The notes under the pieces: generated by a model | Databases searched by the model: none | What the model was told of the DNA's origin: nothing | Seen by the model: only the letters and a program-made list of their open reading frames with translations | Shown here: positions 9,071 through 18,766 of the stretch, one piece after another | Layout of the letters: each line of letters starts with the position of its first letter | Numbering within the stretch: the first letter of the stretch is position 1 | Origin: an uncultured Clostridia bacterium | Lineage (GTDB): Bacteria; Bacillota; Clostridia; TANB77; CAG-508 | Reading direction: 5' to 3' | Length of the DNA stretch: 60,988 nt | NCBI GenBank assembly: GCA_947628395.1 | Contig: CANQZP010000002.1 | Coordinates: forward strand, 1-60,988 | Made by a program: the position numbers and the translations under genes

Positions 9071-9931
9071 TTACATTTTTCCTTCTTTTATCAAATATCT
9101 TTTTAATGCATCTTCCCAATCTGGAACAGTAATTCCAACTGTCTTTAGTTTTTCTTTTGATAATTGAGAATTATGTGGTCTTTTAGCTTGAGTTATTTTC
9201 ATAAGCTCTATATATTCTTCTGTTGTAACAGGGTTTACTTTACATATAATTCCCGAATATTCAAATATAGCTTTTGTAAAATCATACCATGTTGTAAAAC
9301 CTTCATTTGTAGAATGATATATTCCATAAGGAATTTTCTTTTCAATAGCCTTTTTTATAATTTCTGCTAAATCTTCTGCATAAGTAGGACTTCCATGTTG
9401 ATCTGCAACAACATTTAATGAGTCTCTTGCTTCACCTAATTTTAGCATTGTTCTTACAAAATTATTTCCATCCCCATAAAGCCATGCTGTTCTAAAAATA
9501 TAGTATTTATCAGTATTTGCCTTGACATTATTTTCACCATCTAATTTTGTTTTTCCATAAACTGTTACAGGTCCTGGTTTATCGTCTTCTTTATATGATT
9601 CTTCTATACTTAGATCTCCATTAAAAACATAATCTGTGCTGATATGAATTAAAGTAGCATCTGCCTTCTTAGCTGCTTTTGCTAAATTTCCAGGTCCATC
9701 ACCATTTATCTTTTCTACAATTTCTCCTGCCTCCTCTGCTTTATCAACAGCAGTATAAGCAGCACAATTTATTATATATTCTGGTTTTAACTCATCTACA
9801 AATTTTAAAACCGCTTCTTCATTCGTTATATCTAACTCTTCTACATCTGTACAAATCAACTCATTGTCTTTTAACTTTTCTCTTACAGATTTTGCAAGCA
9901 TTCCATTACTTCCTGTTATTAATATTTTCAT
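9071..9931 (-). CDS. rmlD: dTDP-4-dehydrorhamnose reductase
   Basis: Last step of dTDP-L-rhamnose synthesis, an NAD(P)H-dependent reduction. The 286-residue SDR-type protein shows the GSNGMLAKSV nucleotide motif at the N-terminus, ISTDYVFNG, the catalytic YGKTKLDGE (Tyr-x3-Lys) and the substrate-region FRTAWLYG. It is the first gene of the rml operon; AAGGAG lies seven bases upstream of the ATG and a good promoter lies about 30 bases further up. Confidence 0.94.
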   Translation of the reverse strand: MKILITGSNGMLAKSVREKLKDNELICTDVEELDITNEEAVLKFVDELKPEYIINCAAYTAVDKAEEAGEIVEKINGDGPGNLAKAAKKADATLIHISTDYVFNGDLSIEESYKEDDKPGPVTVYGKTKLDGENNVKANTDKYYIFRTAWLYGDGNNFVRTMLKLGEARDSLNVVADQHGSPTYAEDLAEIIKKAIEKKIPYGIYHSTNEGFTTWYDFTKAIFEYSGIICKVNPVTTEEYIELMKITQAKRPHNSQLSKEKLKTVGITVPDWEDALKRYLIKEGKM

Positions 9932-9962
9932 ATAACTTACTCCTTTTTAATAGATTGTTTAA

Positions 9963-9991
9963 ATAATATCATTTAATGTAGGAAAATACAA
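9963..9991 (-). promoter_or_regulatory. Predicted sigma-A promoter of the rml operon
   Basis: On the minus strand TTGTAT (9986-9991) and TATTAT (9963-9968) are separated by exactly 17 bases and lie just upstream of the rmlD ribosome site. Confidence 0.6.
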
Positions 9992-10001
9992 GTAAATAGT
10001 A

Positions 10002-10034
10002 AAAAAAGATTATCAAAATCTGATAATCTTTTTT
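10002..10034 (-). terminator. Rho-independent terminator after galE
   Basis: Fourteen-base perfect stem aaaaaagattatca / tgataatctttttt with a five-base loop, eight bases past the galE stop. The poly-T arm works on both strands. It separates galE from the rml operon promoter. Confidence 0.85.
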
Positions 10035-10042
10035 AGTTAATT

Positions 10043-11050
10043 CTATCTATTTTTTAATACATATCTCCAAGAATCTCTACACATATCTTCTAGTGTTTTA
10101 GTTGCTTTCCAACCAAGTTCCTTTTCTGCTTTTGTAGGATCTGCAAAATAAATTGCTAAATCTCCATCTCTTCTTGGTGCAATTTTATATGGTACATCTA
10201 CATTATTTACTGTAGAAAAAGTATTAACCATTTCTAATACTGTATAAGCAGTTCCTGTTCCTAAATTATATGTATATATTCCTTTTTTTCCTTTTTCTAA
10301 TTTTTCTAAAGCTTTTATATGTCCAATAGCTAAATCAACTACATGCAAATAATCTCTAGCTCCTGTTCCATCCTTTGTTCCTTCATAATCATTTCCAAAT
10401 ACATTTAAATGGTCTAGTTCTTTATTAGCTACCTTCATTATATAAGGCATTAAATTATTAGGTATTCCTTGAGATTCTTCACCTATTAAACCACTTTCAT
10501 GAGCACCTACCGGATTAAAATATCTCAAAATAGCAATATTCCAACAATTATCTGATATATATAGATCTTCTAAGATTTGCTCTATCATAGATTTAGTTGT
10601 ACCATAAGGATTTGTTGTTTTTCCTCTTCCAAGTTCCTCGATATATTTAGGTGTACCTGGATTTCCATAAATAGTAGCTGATGAACTAAATACAAAAGTT
10701 TTTACATTATATTTTTTCATAGTTTCTAATAAAATAATTGCTCCAGAAACATTATTATTATAATACTTTAAAGGTTCTTTTACAGATTCTCCCACAGCTT
10801 TAAATCCCGCAAAATTTATTACTGCATCTATATGATTTTCCTCAAAAACTTTTTCTAAATCTTGCCTATTTAAATAATCAATCTCGTAAAATTTAAAATC
10901 TTTTCCTGTTATTTTTTTTATAGCATCTAAACTTTTTTTCTTACTATTAGAAAAGTTATCTATTACCACAACTTCTCTTCCTGAATTTAATAATTCAACT
11001 ACTGTATGACTTCCAATAAATCCTGCACCACCAGTTACTAATATTGCCAT
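10043..11050 (-). CDS. galE: UDP-glucose 4-epimerase
   Basis: Interconverts UDP-glucose and UDP-galactose with tightly bound NAD. At 335 residues it is full length. The Rossmann motif VTGGAGFIGSHTV starts at residue 5, the SSSATIYG segment and catalytic YGTTKSMIE (Tyr-x3-Lys) are present, and RYFNPVGAH matches the family. It supplies UDP-galactose for the UDP-galactopyranose mutase encoded 4 kb upstream in the same locus. A terminator follows it directly, so it does not read into rmlD. Confidence 0.95.
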   Translation of the reverse strand: MAILVTGGAGFIGSHTVVELLNSGREVVVIDNFSNSKKKSLDAIKKITGKDFKFYEIDYLNRQDLEKVFEENHIDAVINFAGFKAVGESVKEPLKYYNNNVSGAIILLETMKKYNVKTFVFSSSATIYGNPGTPKYIEELGRGKTTNPYGTTKSMIEQILEDLYISDNCWNIAILRYFNPVGAHESGLIGEESQGIPNNLMPYIMKVANKELDHLNVFGNDYEGTKDGTGARDYLHVVDLAIGHIKALEKLEKGKKGIYTYNLGTGTAYTVLEMVNTFSTVNNVDVPYKIAPRRDGDLAIYFADPTKAEKELGWKATKTLEDMCRDSWRYVLKNR

Positions 11051-11147
11051 AATTTTCTCCTTTTTATTTTAATAAATTAAGTACACTCTCAAAAATTTCA
11101 TCATTTGTTAATTCCTTATTTACATTCTTCGTAAAAAAATAATTTTT

Positions 11148-14100
11148 CTATCTGTAATACCTGTCCATATCAACATTTCCTAGAATTCCATTAACTGTTC
11201 CTCTACTTGTATATTGCCACATGATATATTTATTTTTATAATCACATGTTGAATTCCATTGTGCAACCCATTTATCATATTTAAATAATATATTATTATT
11301 TAAATATGAATTTAGCCAACTAAGACTCGCATATATTCCGGCTTTATATCCATTATTCATCAAGATTGTACAAAATTCATTGGCAACTTGTACACCTGAT
11401 TCATAAGTAATATCATTTCTTTTTTTATATCCATCTGCATCTTCTATATCAATCCATACTCCAAGTGTTGGATTTGCACTATTTTCTCTAATTAATCTTA
11501 ATGCATGTTCTGCTTCTGATCTTCCTCCTTCTACATCTCCAGCATAAGAATATAAATATATTCCATATGGAATCCCTAATCTTTCACATTCTTTAACATT
11601 ATAACTAAAATATTTATCATCTTGTGATGAATCATTTTTTCCATATCCACATCTAATAATTGCAAACTGTATTCCTGATTTTTTTACTTCAGACCAATTA
11701 ATTTGACTTTGATACTGAGACACATCAATTCCGTTATATACCCTAGGTTCAGTTTCTTTTATAAAAAATTCTTGAATTTCTCCTGCATTTTCTTCGTATG
11801 TACATATATTCGTTCCGTTACTTGCTCCTCCATTTAAAGCAGTTAAATATAAACCATTACATTTTGATATTAATTTATATGTACCTTTTTCTTCATTATA
11901 TATTATTTTCCATTTTTGTGCATCTGCTCCGTTATCTTCCCATACTCTAACATTAGTTCCATTTTCCTTACCTGCATCTTTTACATCTAACATTTTTTCT
12001 GATTTTAAAGATTGAATAGTATAATAGCCATCTTTACAATACTCAATACTAAATTTTTGATGGTTTTCATCTAATCTTTGCCATAATTGTATATTAGCTC
12101 CACTGTTTAAACTAGCACCTTCTACATCTAATATCATATTAGGATTTGCTAAAGAACCTATTTCATAAAGTCCATCATCTATTACATTTGGAGTTGCTTC
12201 TTCAAACATAAATTCTTGTACTTTCGCTTCACTTCCTTCGTACATTTGTAAATTAGTTCCATCTGTTGTTATTCCATTCCATACATCTATATATAAATCA
12301 TTGCATTTTGAAATTATATTATATCTTCCATCTCCTACTTCTTTTATTATCCACTTTTGCGCATCTGCTCCATTATTTTCCCATGTTCTTACATTTGTTC
12401 CATTTTTCATTCCCGCATCTTGTACATCTAAACATCCGCCTGTCTTTTTGGATGTTATTTTATAATATCCGTCTTTTAAATAATTAATTATAAATGCTTG
12501 TGAATTTTGATTCTTATCTTTGCTTATAACTGCATTATTATTATTCGAAATACTTATTACTTTATTTGAATCATTTGAAACTTTTATTTTATAAAGTCCA
12601 TCTTCTATTGTCTTTGTTCCTTTTTCATGTTCTACTTTTTCAAATATAAACCTTTGTGCTTTTGCTCCATTATTTGGCTGCATTTGTATATTTGTTCCAT
12701 CTGTTGTCATTTCGCACCATACATCTAAGTATAAATCATTACATTTTGAGATTATATTATATGTCCCATCTCCTACTTCTTTTATTATCCATCTTTGTGC
12801 ATCTGCTCCATTATCTTCCCATGTTCTTACATTTGTCCCATTTTCCTTACCTGCATCTTGTACATCTAAACATCCATATGTCTTTTTTGACTTTATTTTA
12901 TAATATCCCTCTCCTTGATATTCTATATCAAATCTATTTTGTAATGTTTGTTCATTGCTTCTTATTTCTATGTTTTGATTATCTGCTTCATATATTGTCT
13001 TATTTGTATTTCTAGAAAACTTTATTCTATATTCTCCATTTTCTATTGTCTTTGTTCCTTTTTCATGCTCTACTTTTTCAAATATAAACTTTTGTGCTTT
13101 TGCTCCATTATTTTGAAACATTTGCACATTCGTTCCATCTGTTGTTTCTTCGCACCATACATCTAAGTATAAATCATTACATTTTGAGATTATATTATAT
13201 GTCCCATCTCCTGCTGCTTTTATTATCCATTTTTGTGCATCTGCTCCATTATCAGTCCATGTTCTTACATTTGTACAATTTTTCATTCCTCCATCTTGTA
13301 CATCTAAACATCTTCCTGTATTTTTTGATGTTATTTTATAATATCCATCTCCTTGATATTCTATATCAAATCTATTTTGTAATGTTTGTTCATTACTTCT
13401 TATTTCTATATTTTTGTTGTCTGCTTCATATATTGTTTTATTTGTATTTTTAGAAAACTTTATTCTATATTCACCATTTTCTATTGTTTGTGTTCCTTTT
13501 TCATGCTCTACCTTTTCAAATATAAACTTTTGTGCTTTTGCTCCATTATTTTGAAACATTTGCACATTCGTTCCATCTGTTGTTTCTTCACACCATACAT
13601 CTAAGTATAAATCATTACATTTTGAGATTATATTATATGTCCCATCTCCTGCCTCTTTTATTATCCATCTTTGTGCATCTGCTCTATTATCAGTCCATGT
13701 CCTTACATTTGTACAATTTTTTATTTCTCCATCTTGTACATCTAAACATCTTCCTGTATTTTTTGATGTTATTTTATAATATCCATTTCCTTGATATTCT
13801 ATATCAAATCTATTTTGCAATGTTTGCTCATTACTTCTTATTTCTATATTTTTATTATCTGCTTCATATATTGTCTTATTTGTATTTTTCGAAAACTTTA
13901 TTCTATATTCTCCATTCTCTATTGTTTTTGTTCCTTTTTCATGTTCTACTTTTTCAAATATAAACTTTTGTGCTTTTGCTCCATTATTTTGATACATTTG
14001 CACATTTGTTCCATCTGTTGTTTCTTCGCACCATACATCTAAATATAAACCATTACATTTTGAGATTATATTATATGTCCCATCTCCTGCCTCTTTTATT

Positions 14101-14762
14101 ATCCACCTTTGTGCATCTGCTCCATTATCAGTCCATGTTCTTACATTTGTACAATTTTTCATTTCTCCATCTTGTACATCTAAACATCTTCCTGTATTCT
14201 TTGATGTTATTTTATAATATCCATCTCCTTGATATGTTATATCAAATCTGTTTTGTAATGTTTGGGCATTGCTTCTTATTTCTATATTTTTGTTATCTGC
14301 TTCATATATTGTCTTATTTGTATTTTTTGAAAACTTTATTCTATATTCTCCATTTTCTATTGTTTGTGTTCCTTTCTCAGACATAATCTTCATGAACTCT
14401 TTTTCATTCTCAGAAGAATTAGAATAATTTATTTGTTCTTCAGTTGTATTAAAACTTTCTACATTTTCTATATATTGTTTATCATTTTGTAAATTTGATT
14501 CTTCTATTGCTTCATTCTCTACTTTATTTTCTGCCTCTTCTGGCTCCAATACTTCTAATGATTCATCTATTACTTTTTCATCTTCTGTATCCTGTGATTC
14601 TGATTCTTCTGTTACTTCATTTATGTCTTTTTCTTCTATATCTTCTTCTATTTTTTCTTCATCTTTAATATTTTCTTCTGTAGCATCTATAATCACTGGA
14701 AACATAACATTAAAAATTAAAATTATTAACAGTATATTAGTTATAAATCTATATTTATTCAT
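11148..14762 (-). CDS. Secreted GH25 lysozyme with tandem ricin-type lectin repeats
   Basis: A 1204-residue exported cell-wall hydrolase. Residues 1-27 form a signal peptide with a hydrophobic core. Residues 28-125 are a very acidic Glu/Asp-rich spacer. From residue 130 come five units of 146 residues and one diverged unit, each with two ricin-B (CBM13-like) subdomains marked by CLDVQD and Q-x-W/F-type motifs. From residue 1008 to the end is a GH25 muramidase domain beginning YNGIDVSQYQ; the catalytic Asp-x-Glu is in WIDIED (D1105, E1107). It probably binds surface glycan through the lectin units and cleaves peptidoglycan. It sits inside the polysaccharide locus between galE and glf. The first four units are nearly identical at DNA level. 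Confidence 0.9.
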   Translation of the reverse strand: MNKYRFITNILLIILIFNVMFPVIIDATEENIKDEEKIEEDIEEKDINEVTEESESQDTEDEKVIDESLEVLEPEEAENKVENEAIEESNLQNDKQYIENVESFNTTEEQINYSNSSENEKEFMKIMSEKGTQTIENGEYRIKFSKNTNKTIYEADNKNIEIRSNAQTLQNRFDITYQGDGYYKITSKNTGRCLDVQDGEMKNCTNVRTWTDNGADAQRWIIKEAGDGTYNIISKCNGLYLDVWCEETTDGTNVQMYQNNGAKAQKFIFEKVEHEKGTKTIENGEYRIKFSKNTNKTIYEADNKNIEIRSNEQTLQNRFDIEYQGNGYYKITSKNTGRCLDVQDGEIKNCTNVRTWTDNRADAQRWIIKEAGDGTYNIISKCNDLYLDVWCEETTDGTNVQMFQNNGAKAQKFIFEKVEHEKGTQTIENGEYRIKFSKNTNKTIYEADNKNIEIRSNEQTLQNRFDIEYQGDGYYKITSKNTGRCLDVQDGGMKNCTNVRTWTDNGADAQKWIIKAAGDGTYNIISKCNDLYLDVWCEETTDGTNVQMFQNNGAKAQKFIFEKVEHEKGTKTIENGEYRIKFSRNTNKTIYEADNQNIEIRSNEQTLQNRFDIEYQGEGYYKIKSKKTYGCLDVQDAGKENGTNVRTWEDNGADAQRWIIKEVGDGTYNIISKCNDLYLDVWCEMTTDGTNIQMQPNNGAKAQRFIFEKVEHEKGTKTIEDGLYKIKVSNDSNKVISISNNNNAVISKDKNQNSQAFIINYLKDGYYKITSKKTGGCLDVQDAGMKNGTNVRTWENNGADAQKWIIKEVGDGRYNIISKCNDLYIDVWNGITTDGTNLQMYEGSEAKVQEFMFEEATPNVIDDGLYEIGSLANPNMILDVEGASLNSGANIQLWQRLDENHQKFSIEYCKDGYYTIQSLKSEKMLDVKDAGKENGTNVRVWEDNGADAQKWKIIYNEEKGTYKLISKCNGLYLTALNGGASNGTNICTYEENAGEIQEFFIKETEPRVYNGIDVSQYQSQINWSEVKKSGIQFAIIRCGYGKNDSSQDDKYFSYNVKECERLGIPYGIYLYSYAGDVEGGRSEAEHALRLIRENSANPTLGVWIDIEDADGYKKRNDITYESGVQVANEFCTILMNNGYKAGIYASLSWLNSYLNNNILFKYDKWVAQWNSTCDYKNKYIMWQYTSRGTVNGILGNVDMDRYYR
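12186..14375 (-). repeat. 438-bp in-frame tandem repeat in the lysozyme gene
   Basis: Five consecutive 438-bp units encode the 146-residue lectin modules; the copies at 12624-14375 are nearly identical and the fifth (12186-12623) is diverged. The phrase for KGT(K/Q)TIENGEYRIKF recurs every 438 bases. Such repeats can expand or contract by recombination. Confidence 0.9.
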
Positions 14763-14831
14763 CTAAAATTCACCTCATGATTTATTATATATTATAAAAT
14801 TTTTTTATTCAATGTTATTTTTTTCAATATT

Positions 14832-15938
14832 CTATAAAACTTCTTTAACCAAATTTAGAGATTCTTTTATTATCTTGTCCATATCATAATATTTATAATT
14901 TCCAAGCCTTCCACCGAAAATTATTTTTTCTTCTTTATCTGCTAATTCTTTATATTTTTTAAATAGGGAATTATTTTTTTCATCATTTACTGGATAATAT
15001 GCCTCATCCCCAAATTTCCAATTCACTGGATATTCTTTAGTTATAACAGTACCTTTACATTTAGTAAATTCAAAATGTTTATGTTCTATTATCCTAGTAT
15101 ATTTTTGATCATGGCTTGTATAATTTACAACAGCATTTCCCTGATAATTATCTTCATCTTCTAATATTTCATTTTCAAACTTTAATGAACGCCATTCTAA
15201 ATTTCCAAATTTATAATCATAATATTCATCAATCATTCCTGTATACAATATTTTATCTGCTAAATTATTATATTTCTCCCTGTTTTTTAGATAATCAATT
15301 CCTAATTCTACATCTGCCTTAGCTAGCATTTTTTCTATAATAACATTATAACCACCTATTGGTATTCCTTGATATCTATCATTAAAATAATTATTATCAT
15401 ATGTAAATCTTACTGGTAATCTTTTTATTATAAATGATGGTAATTCTTTACAATCTTTTCCCCATTGCTTTTCTGTATATTCTTTTACTAACTTTAAATA
15501 AATATCTTTTCCAACTAGAGATATAGCTTGTTCTTCTAAGTTTTTAGGTTCTTTAATATCATATTCTGCTTTTTGTTCTTCTATTTTTTGTTCTGCTTCT
15601 TTTGGTGTTTTTACTCCCCACAATTTTGAGAAAGTATTCATATTAAATGGAAGATTATATATTTCTCCTTTATAATTTGCAATTGGTGAATTTATATAAT
15701 TATTAAATTCAGCAAATTGATTAACATATTCCCATATTTCTTTATCACTTGTATGAAAAATATGAGCACCATACTTGTGTACATTTATATTATTTATTTT
15801 CTCACAATAAATATTTCCGCCAATATGTTCTCTTCTATCTACTACTAAACATTTTTTTCCCTTCTTACTCATTTCATAAGCAAACACTGCACCAAATACC
15901 CCTGCTCCTACTATTAGATAATCATATTTTTTATTCAT
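14832..15938 (-). CDS. glf: UDP-galactopyranose mutase
   Basis: Converts UDP-galactopyranose to UDP-galactofuranose with a reduced flavin. The 368-residue protein shows the FAD motif DYLIVGAGVFGAVFA at residues 5-19 and the DRREHIGGNIY segment near residue 35, both typical of the family, and the conserved C-terminal IIFGGRLGNYKYYDMD. It starts the run of genes that continues with the glycyl radical activase upstream; the nearby GlfT-like transferase (20234-21178) would use its product. Confidence 0.95.
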   Translation of the reverse strand: MNKKYDYLIVGAGVFGAVFAYEMSKKGKKCLVVDRREHIGGNIYCEKINNINVHKYGAHIFHTSDKEIWEYVNQFAEFNNYINSPIANYKGEIYNLPFNMNTFSKLWGVKTPKEAEQKIEEQKAEYDIKEPKNLEEQAISLVGKDIYLKLVKEYTEKQWGKDCKELPSFIIKRLPVRFTYDNNYFNDRYQGIPIGGYNVIIEKMLAKADVELGIDYLKNREKYNNLADKILYTGMIDEYYDYKFGNLEWRSLKFENEILEDEDNYQGNAVVNYTSHDQKYTRIIEHKHFEFTKCKGTVITKEYPVNWKFGDEAYYPVNDEKNNSLFKKYKELADKEEKIIFGGRLGNYKYYDMDKIIKESLNLVKEVL

Positions 15939-15972
15939 TATTACTACCTCCTATATTGGCATATTTATTTTA

Positions 15973-16743
15973 CTATAATTTTATTATATCTACATTTACA
16001 TTTAATGCTTTTATTTTATTATACACATCTTCTATTTTCTTGCTTTCTATTTCCGAAAATTTTATCATTTCTTTTCCTATTGAATCATATTTGCTTTCTG
16101 CCAAATTATGTATTTTAAATATTTCTACTTTCTTACATTTGTATTTATTAAGCAAGTCTATTATTTTTTCAATATTATGCTTTTTTAGAGTATATTCTTC
16201 TATTAATGGAATTCTAAATATGTTAATTTGATCATTTTTAGATAGGAAATCTAAATTTTTAAAATATAAATCTATATTACCATTTATAACCTTTTTGCAC
16301 TCATCCTTATCCAATATTTTTATATCTATTATAAATTCATCTATATATTTAGCAGCAATCTTTACAAAGTCAGTTGGAACTTGTAAAGCTGTCTCAATAC
16401 AAATATTTATTTTTTCTTGTTTTAATTTTATTAACAATGGTTCTAACTGCTTAATTTGTAATAACGGTTCTCCTCCAGAAAAAGTAACGCCTCCATTATT
16501 AACTTTATAATATAGCTTATCTTTTATAATTTCGCTGTATAAATCCATTAACTCTATATCTTGTCCAAAAAATCCTGATTCTTTTGTAGTTTTATTAGTA
16601 AATTTAGTTTTTTCAAAATCTATATTTTCTGGATTTGCACACCAAGGGCATCTTAAGTTACAACCTTTCAAGAATACTGTTGTTCTTATTCCTGGTCCAT
16701 CATGTAGGCTAAATCTTTGTATATTAGATACTCTTACCTTCAT
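15973..16743 (-). CDS. Glycyl radical enzyme activase (radical SAM)
   Basis: Generates the glycyl radical on the partner enzyme using S-adenosylmethionine. Near residue 12 is SLHDGPGIRTTVFLKGC, the PflA-family signature, followed by the cluster cysteines C28, C32 and C35 (CNLRCPWC). GGVTFSGGEPLLQ is also present. It lacks the extra ferredoxin-like cysteine insert found in most dehydratase activases, so it resembles PflA in build at 256 residues. Its start overlaps the stop of the glycyl radical enzyme by 20 bases, so the two are translationally coupled and almost certainly partners. Confidence 0.93.
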   Translation of the reverse strand: MKVRVSNIQRFSLHDGPGIRTTVFLKGCNLRCPWCANPENIDFEKTKFTNKTTKESGFFGQDIELMDLYSEIIKDKLYYKVNNGGVTFSGGEPLLQIKQLEPLLIKLKQEKINICIETALQVPTDFVKIAAKYIDEFIIDIKILDKDECKKVINGNIDLYFKNLDFLSKNDQINIFRIPLIEEYTLKKHNIEKIIDLLNKYKCKKVEIFKIHNLAESKYDSIGKEMIKFSEIESKKIEDVYNKIKALNVNVDIIKL

Positions 16744-18766
16744 TTTTTAAAGCCCTTTCTATCAACAAATTTTTATAATTTTCTGGTAAGTCGTTGAAAT
16801 ATGCACTAAATCCCCATACTCTAACAATTAAGTTTTCGAAATCTTTAGGATTATTTTTAGCTTTTATTAAAATATCACTACTTGTAACATTCATTTGCAT
16901 TTGGAAAAATCCCAATGATATACTTAAAATTAAAAAATCTATCATTTTATCAAAATTATCTTCTATAAATGATGGTGTAATCATAAAATCTATTACATTT
17001 CCATTAAATCTATGATTATCATAATCTAATTTAGTTGCAAATTGTATAAGCTCTGTGTAAGCTACTGAGGCTTTGTCAGATGATATGTGAGTTCCAAATG
17101 GTTCTCCGTTTTTTCTACCATCAAATGAAGCTTCAGCTCGTTCGGCTTTACTTATATATGTTGGTGCACTATAACCAAATTTTATTTTACCTCCAAATAT
17201 ATTTTTCTGAGAATCTAGAACTTTATCAACACATCCTGTTATCATATTAGACAAATCTATTATTTCATCATTTTCAGTTCCAAATCTATTAGGTTGTTGT
17301 TTTAGTTCTCGTAATATTTCGTCTTCTTCCTTAAAATTATTTTTCCTTATTTCATTTAATTCATTTAATGTATATTTTTTTTCTTCAAATACAAATTTTT
17401 TCAAATTATATAAGCTGTTCACTACAGAACTTAAAGAAACCGCTGTTAAACCATAATTATTATATTTTGCTCCTCCAATTGAAACATCTTTTAATGCTGT
17501 ATTGCAATCATCTGTAAGCATTGATAAAAGTGGCGTTTCTTCCCATTGAATTTTATTTATCTCTTCAATATAATTAATAATATATTCTTCTAGATATTTC
17601 TTATATTTTTCTATAAGTTCTTCATATTCTGTAATTTCTTCTAAATTTTCTTCTTCCAGCATTTTATATAGAGGCTCAATATAAACAATTGAATCAATAT
17701 TGTTTTGTTCTACGCTCTTTCCTACCATTAAAGGCTCCCAACAAGCTGATGTCACATAATTATATGCATCTTCTTCATCATATCCAAATGAAATTAGTTT
17801 TGGTATTATCACATCATCATTTGAAAATAATGGACAACCTATTCCTGTTTTTATACATTTTAACGATAATTCCATTAATTCTCTTGGAACATCCTTTGTA
17901 ATTCGCAAAAAGACTTTAGGATCAGGTATTTGTAATTCCATAATAGCCTCTATAAATAAATACGTAAGTTCATTACAAAAATATGAACCATCTTTTTCTT
18001 TTCCGCCTAATATAATAATCTGACCTGTATCTCCCATTAAAACATTGCTTTTATACCAGAAATTCTGATGTAATATTTTACACATATCTTTAATCATTTC
18101 TATAGCTTCATTTCTGGTTATTTTATTATTTTTCTTATCATTATTATAAACTTCCTCTAAAATTTTATCTAACCTTCCAAGTCCATTTAAACCATGACCT
18201 AATTGCCATAAAAGTTGATTGAAAAATAATATTCTTTGTAACGATTCTTCGAATGATTCTGCTTTTTTATCTTTAATATTCATTAAAAAACTTATAATAG
18301 CTTCTTTATTTACTATATTGCTTTTTTCAATTTCCTTACATTCTCTATCTATATACTCTTCTATTCCTAATAAAAGTTCTTTTTGGTTTTCTTTATATTC
18401 ACTATCTTTTAACTTTGAATTAATATCTTTAAAATCTTTTATAGATAATTTTAAAACTTTAGAATAATCAATAGTTACATTTTCTATCATTCTATTATCT
18501 CTGTGAATAGTTTTATAAATATCAAGATTGTATACGAATCTATCTTCATCATTTATTTTTATATTTACTTTATTAAATAATTTTCTTATTTGCTTACCTT
18601 TTATAAATTTTTTACTAGGTGCATAAAATTTAAATAAAGCTTTAATAGCAAAAATTATTGTTTTTAATATACTTTTACATTTTCTTTTATATTTGTATAC
18701 TAATTTAATATATACTAAGAATGTTTCACTAAAATTATTTAATATAAAATTTTTAATCCACTGCAC
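16724..18766 (-). CDS. Glycyl radical enzyme, dehydratase-like, in polysaccharide locus
   Basis: A 680-residue member of the pyruvate formate-lyase/diol dehydratase superfamily, shorter than its best-known members. The radical-bearing motif RVWGFSAYF lies at the C-terminus (G652). The active-site thiyl motif is SACWEPLM (C342, E344); the Cys-x-Glu-Pro order is that of eliminases such as glycerol and choline-cleaving enzymes, not of pyruvate formate-lyase. The first ~60 residues are a basic, partly hydrophobic extension. The start is GTG with GGGGGA seven bases upstream and overlaps the flippase gene by 14 bases. The substrate is unknown; the context suggests a sugar, polyol or glycan precursor. 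It would be destroyed by oxygen. Confidence 0.85.
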   Translation of the reverse strand: MQWIKNFILNNFSETFLVYIKLVYKYKRKCKSILKTIIFAIKALFKFYAPSKKFIKGKQIRKLFNKVNIKINDEDRFVYNLDIYKTIHRDNRMIENVTIDYSKVLKLSIKDFKDINSKLKDSEYKENQKELLLGIEEYIDRECKEIEKSNIVNKEAIISFLMNIKDKKAESFEESLQRILFFNQLLWQLGHGLNGLGRLDKILEEVYNNDKKNNKITRNEAIEMIKDMCKILHQNFWYKSNVLMGDTGQIIILGGKEKDGSYFCNELTYLFIEAIMELQIPDPKVFLRITKDVPRELMELSLKCIKTGIGCPLFSNDDVIIPKLISFGYDEEDAYNYVTSACWEPLMVGKSVEQNNIDSIVYIEPLYKMLEEENLEEITEYEELIEKYKKYLEEYIINYIEEINKIQWEETPLLSMLTDDCNTALKDVSIGGAKYNNYGLTAVSLSSVVNSLYNLKKFVFEEKKYTLNELNEIRKNNFKEEDEILRELKQQPNRFGTENDEIIDLSNMITGCVDKVLDSQKNIFGGKIKFGYSAPTYISKAERAEASFDGRKNGEPFGTHISSDKASVAYTELIQFATKLDYDNHRFNGNVIDFMITPSFIEDNFDKMIDFLILSISLGFFQMQMNVTSSDILIKAKNNPKDFENLIVRVWGFSAYFNDLPENYKNLLIERALKNEGKSI

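Noticed and set aside
12186..14375. CRISPR-like repetition
   Set aside because: The unit is 438 bp, coding and in frame, with no spacers.
12266..14386. Several long plus-strand open frames opposite the lysozyme gene
   Set aside because: They recur with the 438-bp repeat, are extremely rich in Leu, His, Tyr and Phe, and have no ribosome sites; they are mirror images of the repeated coding strand.
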